Shown here piece after piece: positions 25,264 to 27,004 of a DNA stretch of 27,004 nucleotides. Every line of letters begins with the position of its first letter. Within the stretch, counting starts at the first letter, position 1. Made by a program: the position numbers and the translations under genes. Origin of the DNA: CAYSBE01 sp964429245 (GTDB lineage: Bacteria; Bacteroidota; Bacteroidia; UKL13-3); assembly GCA_964429245.1 (NCBI GenBank), contig CAYSBE010000020.1, positions 1 to 27,004 on the forward strand, in the 5' to 3' direction. The notes beneath the pieces were generated by a model. It did no database searches. It was not told where the DNA came from and saw only the letters and a program-made list of their open reading frames with translations.

Positions 25264-27003
25264 TTAACGCAGTAATGTAACATTGCCTTTAATTTCAATT
25301 TTATCACCATTGTAGCCTGTTGCTTTTGCAATGTATACATACACATCTGAAGCACATGGTTTGTTATTGAATGTGCCATCCCAGCTGTTTGTTATGTCGT
25401 CACTTTCAAATATCCGTTCGCCAAGTCGATTGTATATTTCTATATAAAATGTTTCTATGAAATAACCGCCTAATCTGAATGTTTCATTAAGCCCATCTTG
25501 ATTAACTGTAAACACATTCGGAGCGAAAAGTCGTGGTTTCGTTGAGATGCAATCTATATTTGATTCACTGTACAAATGTGAGGTATCATTTGGATATGCA
25601 ATGATTTTATAGCAAAATTCAGTTTGGTTTTTAATAGCCATTTCGTCAATGTATTGCAATATTTCAGGCAACACCTTGGCCATTGTTCGTGGAGGATCTA
25701 TATGTTCGTTTCCATTTATTATGGTGTAATTGTTTATACCATCCTGCCAAAATTCGTATTTATTCCAATCTAAGCGGGCAGTTAATGGAAATGAGTTTCC
25801 ACTGGTTGGTTCTACTTTTAGTAAAATTGATTTCGATGGATTTGAAGGTAAACTTAAGCCACCACATGCATCTTTGTGAACAGTACTATATATATATGAA
25901 TATTTATGAACATCTACATTATTATCTACAAAAGACGTGTCGTTTTCATCCAACTCGGCAATAAAAACAGGAGGTTGATTTTCAATACTTCGATATATCA
26001 AAGTTTTTAATGCATAGGTATGTGTCTTTTTTTTCCATTGTAAAAGTATCTTCACGTTATCTTTAACTGTCACACGTATATGTTCGGGAGTAGGGATGGT
26101 ATTTACATACAATGGCTTACTTCCACTTGTGTCACTCCACGAATAAATTGAATTTGATTCATCAAATTTTGCTTTGATGCGATAAAACGAAACTACATTA
26201 CATAACGCTGAGCTATCAATATAGTGAATAATGTTGCCAGCCACTTCTGCATATTTCTCAAAATCATTGGTAATAAAATTAAGTTTATATATTTCATAAG
26301 TTCGAGGTTGGGCGGGCCATCCTTTATAATTATTCCATCGCAACTCGTTGGCAAATGCTACACCTTTTGCGGTTAGCTCAATAGTAGTATGTGTTTCTGA
26401 GAATTCGGATGTGTTACTACAATAGTCCGTTGCAGTGAGGCTGTAGCTATATGTATTATGCAGGGTATTAATATTTGTTTGTATAAAAGTTGTATCAGTC
26501 AATTTTGAAAATATTTTTTGAGACATGGGTTCACCAAACAAATAGTTGTGATGCAGTGTATAGTATTTTAAGTCAGGCTCAGTTTGCATATTCCACTCTA
26601 CTGTTGTAGCATTATTATCTAGTACAGAAGTTCTAATGATAGTAGGTGTCTTTGGAGCCACTGAATCATCATACACAGTAAACATAGGATTAATATATTT
26701 TTCATCTGTGCATCCATTATAGTCGGTTATTTTTAGACCAAGTTTGTATTTTCCTGCCTTATTAATTTGTAAACTAAAAAGATTTAAGTCATTAGTGAAT
26801 GAACTATCTCCAATATGCCATAATTTACTAACTATACCTATATCAGGCTTACTTAGATTTTTGATTTGGACAACTTCCTTTGAACAAAGTGTATTTTTAT
26901 CTGCGTCAAAATTAGCTACAGGCGTGGCATGCACAATTATTGTATCTTTTAAAGGAAACCCAACTCTACAATTATTTGAATCTGTTAAAATCAAAAATGG
27001 GAT
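25264..27003 (-). CDS. Secreted protein with PKD/FN3-like domains and type B (CHU_C) type IX sorting tail, N-terminus off the window
   Basis: Only the C-terminal 580 or so residues are visible. The frame is open to the window edge and has no start in the window (the nearest TTG at 26994 is inside a domain reading IPFLILTDSNNC). A PKD-like segment comes first (PVANFDADKNTLCSKEVVQI, then KYKLGLKITDYNGC). Three or more fibronectin-III-like units follow (repeated YxxYSxTATDxC, FYRIKAK and FCYKIIAYPNDTSHLYSESN patterns). The last 85 residues are the gliding-motility type tail: LFAPNVFTVNQDGLNETF, EIYNRLGERIFES, WDGTFNNKPCASDVYVYIAK. Such tails direct export through the type IX system, often for gliding or adhesion proteins. 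It is 61 bp upstream of aat on the same strand. The role of the exposed part is unknown. Confidence 0.88.
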   Translation of the reverse strand: MPFLILTDSNNCRVGFPLKDTIIVHATPVANFDADKNTLCSKEVVQIKNLSKPDIGIVSKLWHIGDSSFTNDLNLFSLQINKAGKYKLGLKITDYNGCTDEKYINPMFTVYDDSVAPKTPTIIRTSVLDNNATTVEWNMQTEPDLKYYTLHHNYLFGEPMSQKIFSKLTDTTFIQTNINTLHNTYSYSLTATDYCSNTSEFSETHTTIELTAKGVAFANELRWNNYKGWPAQPRTYEIYKLNFITNDFEKYAEVAGNIIHYIDSSALCNVVSFYRIKAKFDESNSIYSWSDTSGSKPLYVNTIPTPEHIRVTVKDNVKILLQWKKKTHTYALKTLIYRSIENQPPVFIAELDENDTSFVDNNVDVHKYSYIYSTVHKDACGGLSLPSNPSKSILLKVEPTSGNSFPLTARLDWNKYEFWQDGINNYTIINGNEHIDPPRTMAKVLPEILQYIDEMAIKNQTEFCYKIIAYPNDTSHLYSESNIDCISTKPRLFAPNVFTVNQDGLNETFRLGGYFIETFYIEIYNRLGERIFESDDITNSWDGTFNNKPCASDVYVYIAKATGYNGDKIEIKGNVTLLR

Positions 27004-27004
27004 A

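Overview
The window looks like a draft scaffold from a member of the Bacteroidota, probably a free-living or aquatic lineage near Chitinophagales/Sphingobacteriales. The evidence is: two large type IX secretion substrates (one with a type A tail, one with a type B 'gliding motility' tail), a LytTR regulator paired with a Reg_prop/Y_Y_Y/LytS-like kinase, the short forms of MenE and Aat, a DUF2795 protein, AT-rich DNA, and starts without Shine-Dalgarno sequences. Three runs of exactly 100 N (4509-4608, 5679-5778, 13446-13545) are scaffold gaps of unknown true size. Each one interrupts a gene.

Left part (1-5312). It begins with the last codons of a membrane protein. A minus-strand AAA/DUF4143 ATPase follows, with a promoter that carries three copies of a motif at an exact 32-bp period. 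Next come three minus-strand genes read deacetylase -> acetyltransferase -> Ppx/GppA phosphatase. The first two overlap by one base (TAATG). This looks like a surface-polysaccharide modification pair followed by a polyphosphate/ppGpp housekeeping enzyme. A DUF4136 lipoprotein with a Met-rich insertion is divergent from them.

Middle (5356-18375). Glycyl-tRNA synthetase is broken by a gap and runs convergently, 4 bp apart, into a LytTR response regulator. A 2503-codon secreted protein follows: beta-propeller, then alternating Ig-like and LamG domains, then a type IX tail. It ends at a strong bidirectional terminator shared with a convergent 995-residue sensor kinase. The regulator and kinase genes bracket the giant gene, which suggests, without proving it, that the three form one sensing and surface-display unit.

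Right part (18406-23196). tadA is followed by a tight plus-strand operon: an SDR enzyme whose catalytic Tyr is replaced by Ile, an FMN-binding flavin reductase-like protein, and an iron-sulphur bacterial photolyase/cryptochrome of the PhrB type with all four cluster cysteines. Next is a degenerate Fic-fold protein fused to a winged helix-turn-helix. A hairpin sits immediately upstream of its start codon.

Right end (23253-27004, minus strand). It carries a very acidic DUF2795 protein, the pair aat -> menE (N-degron tagging and menaquinone synthesis), and a gliding-motility-type (CHU_C) secreted protein that runs off the window edge. I saw no tRNA, rRNA, CRISPR array, insertion sequence or phage gene.
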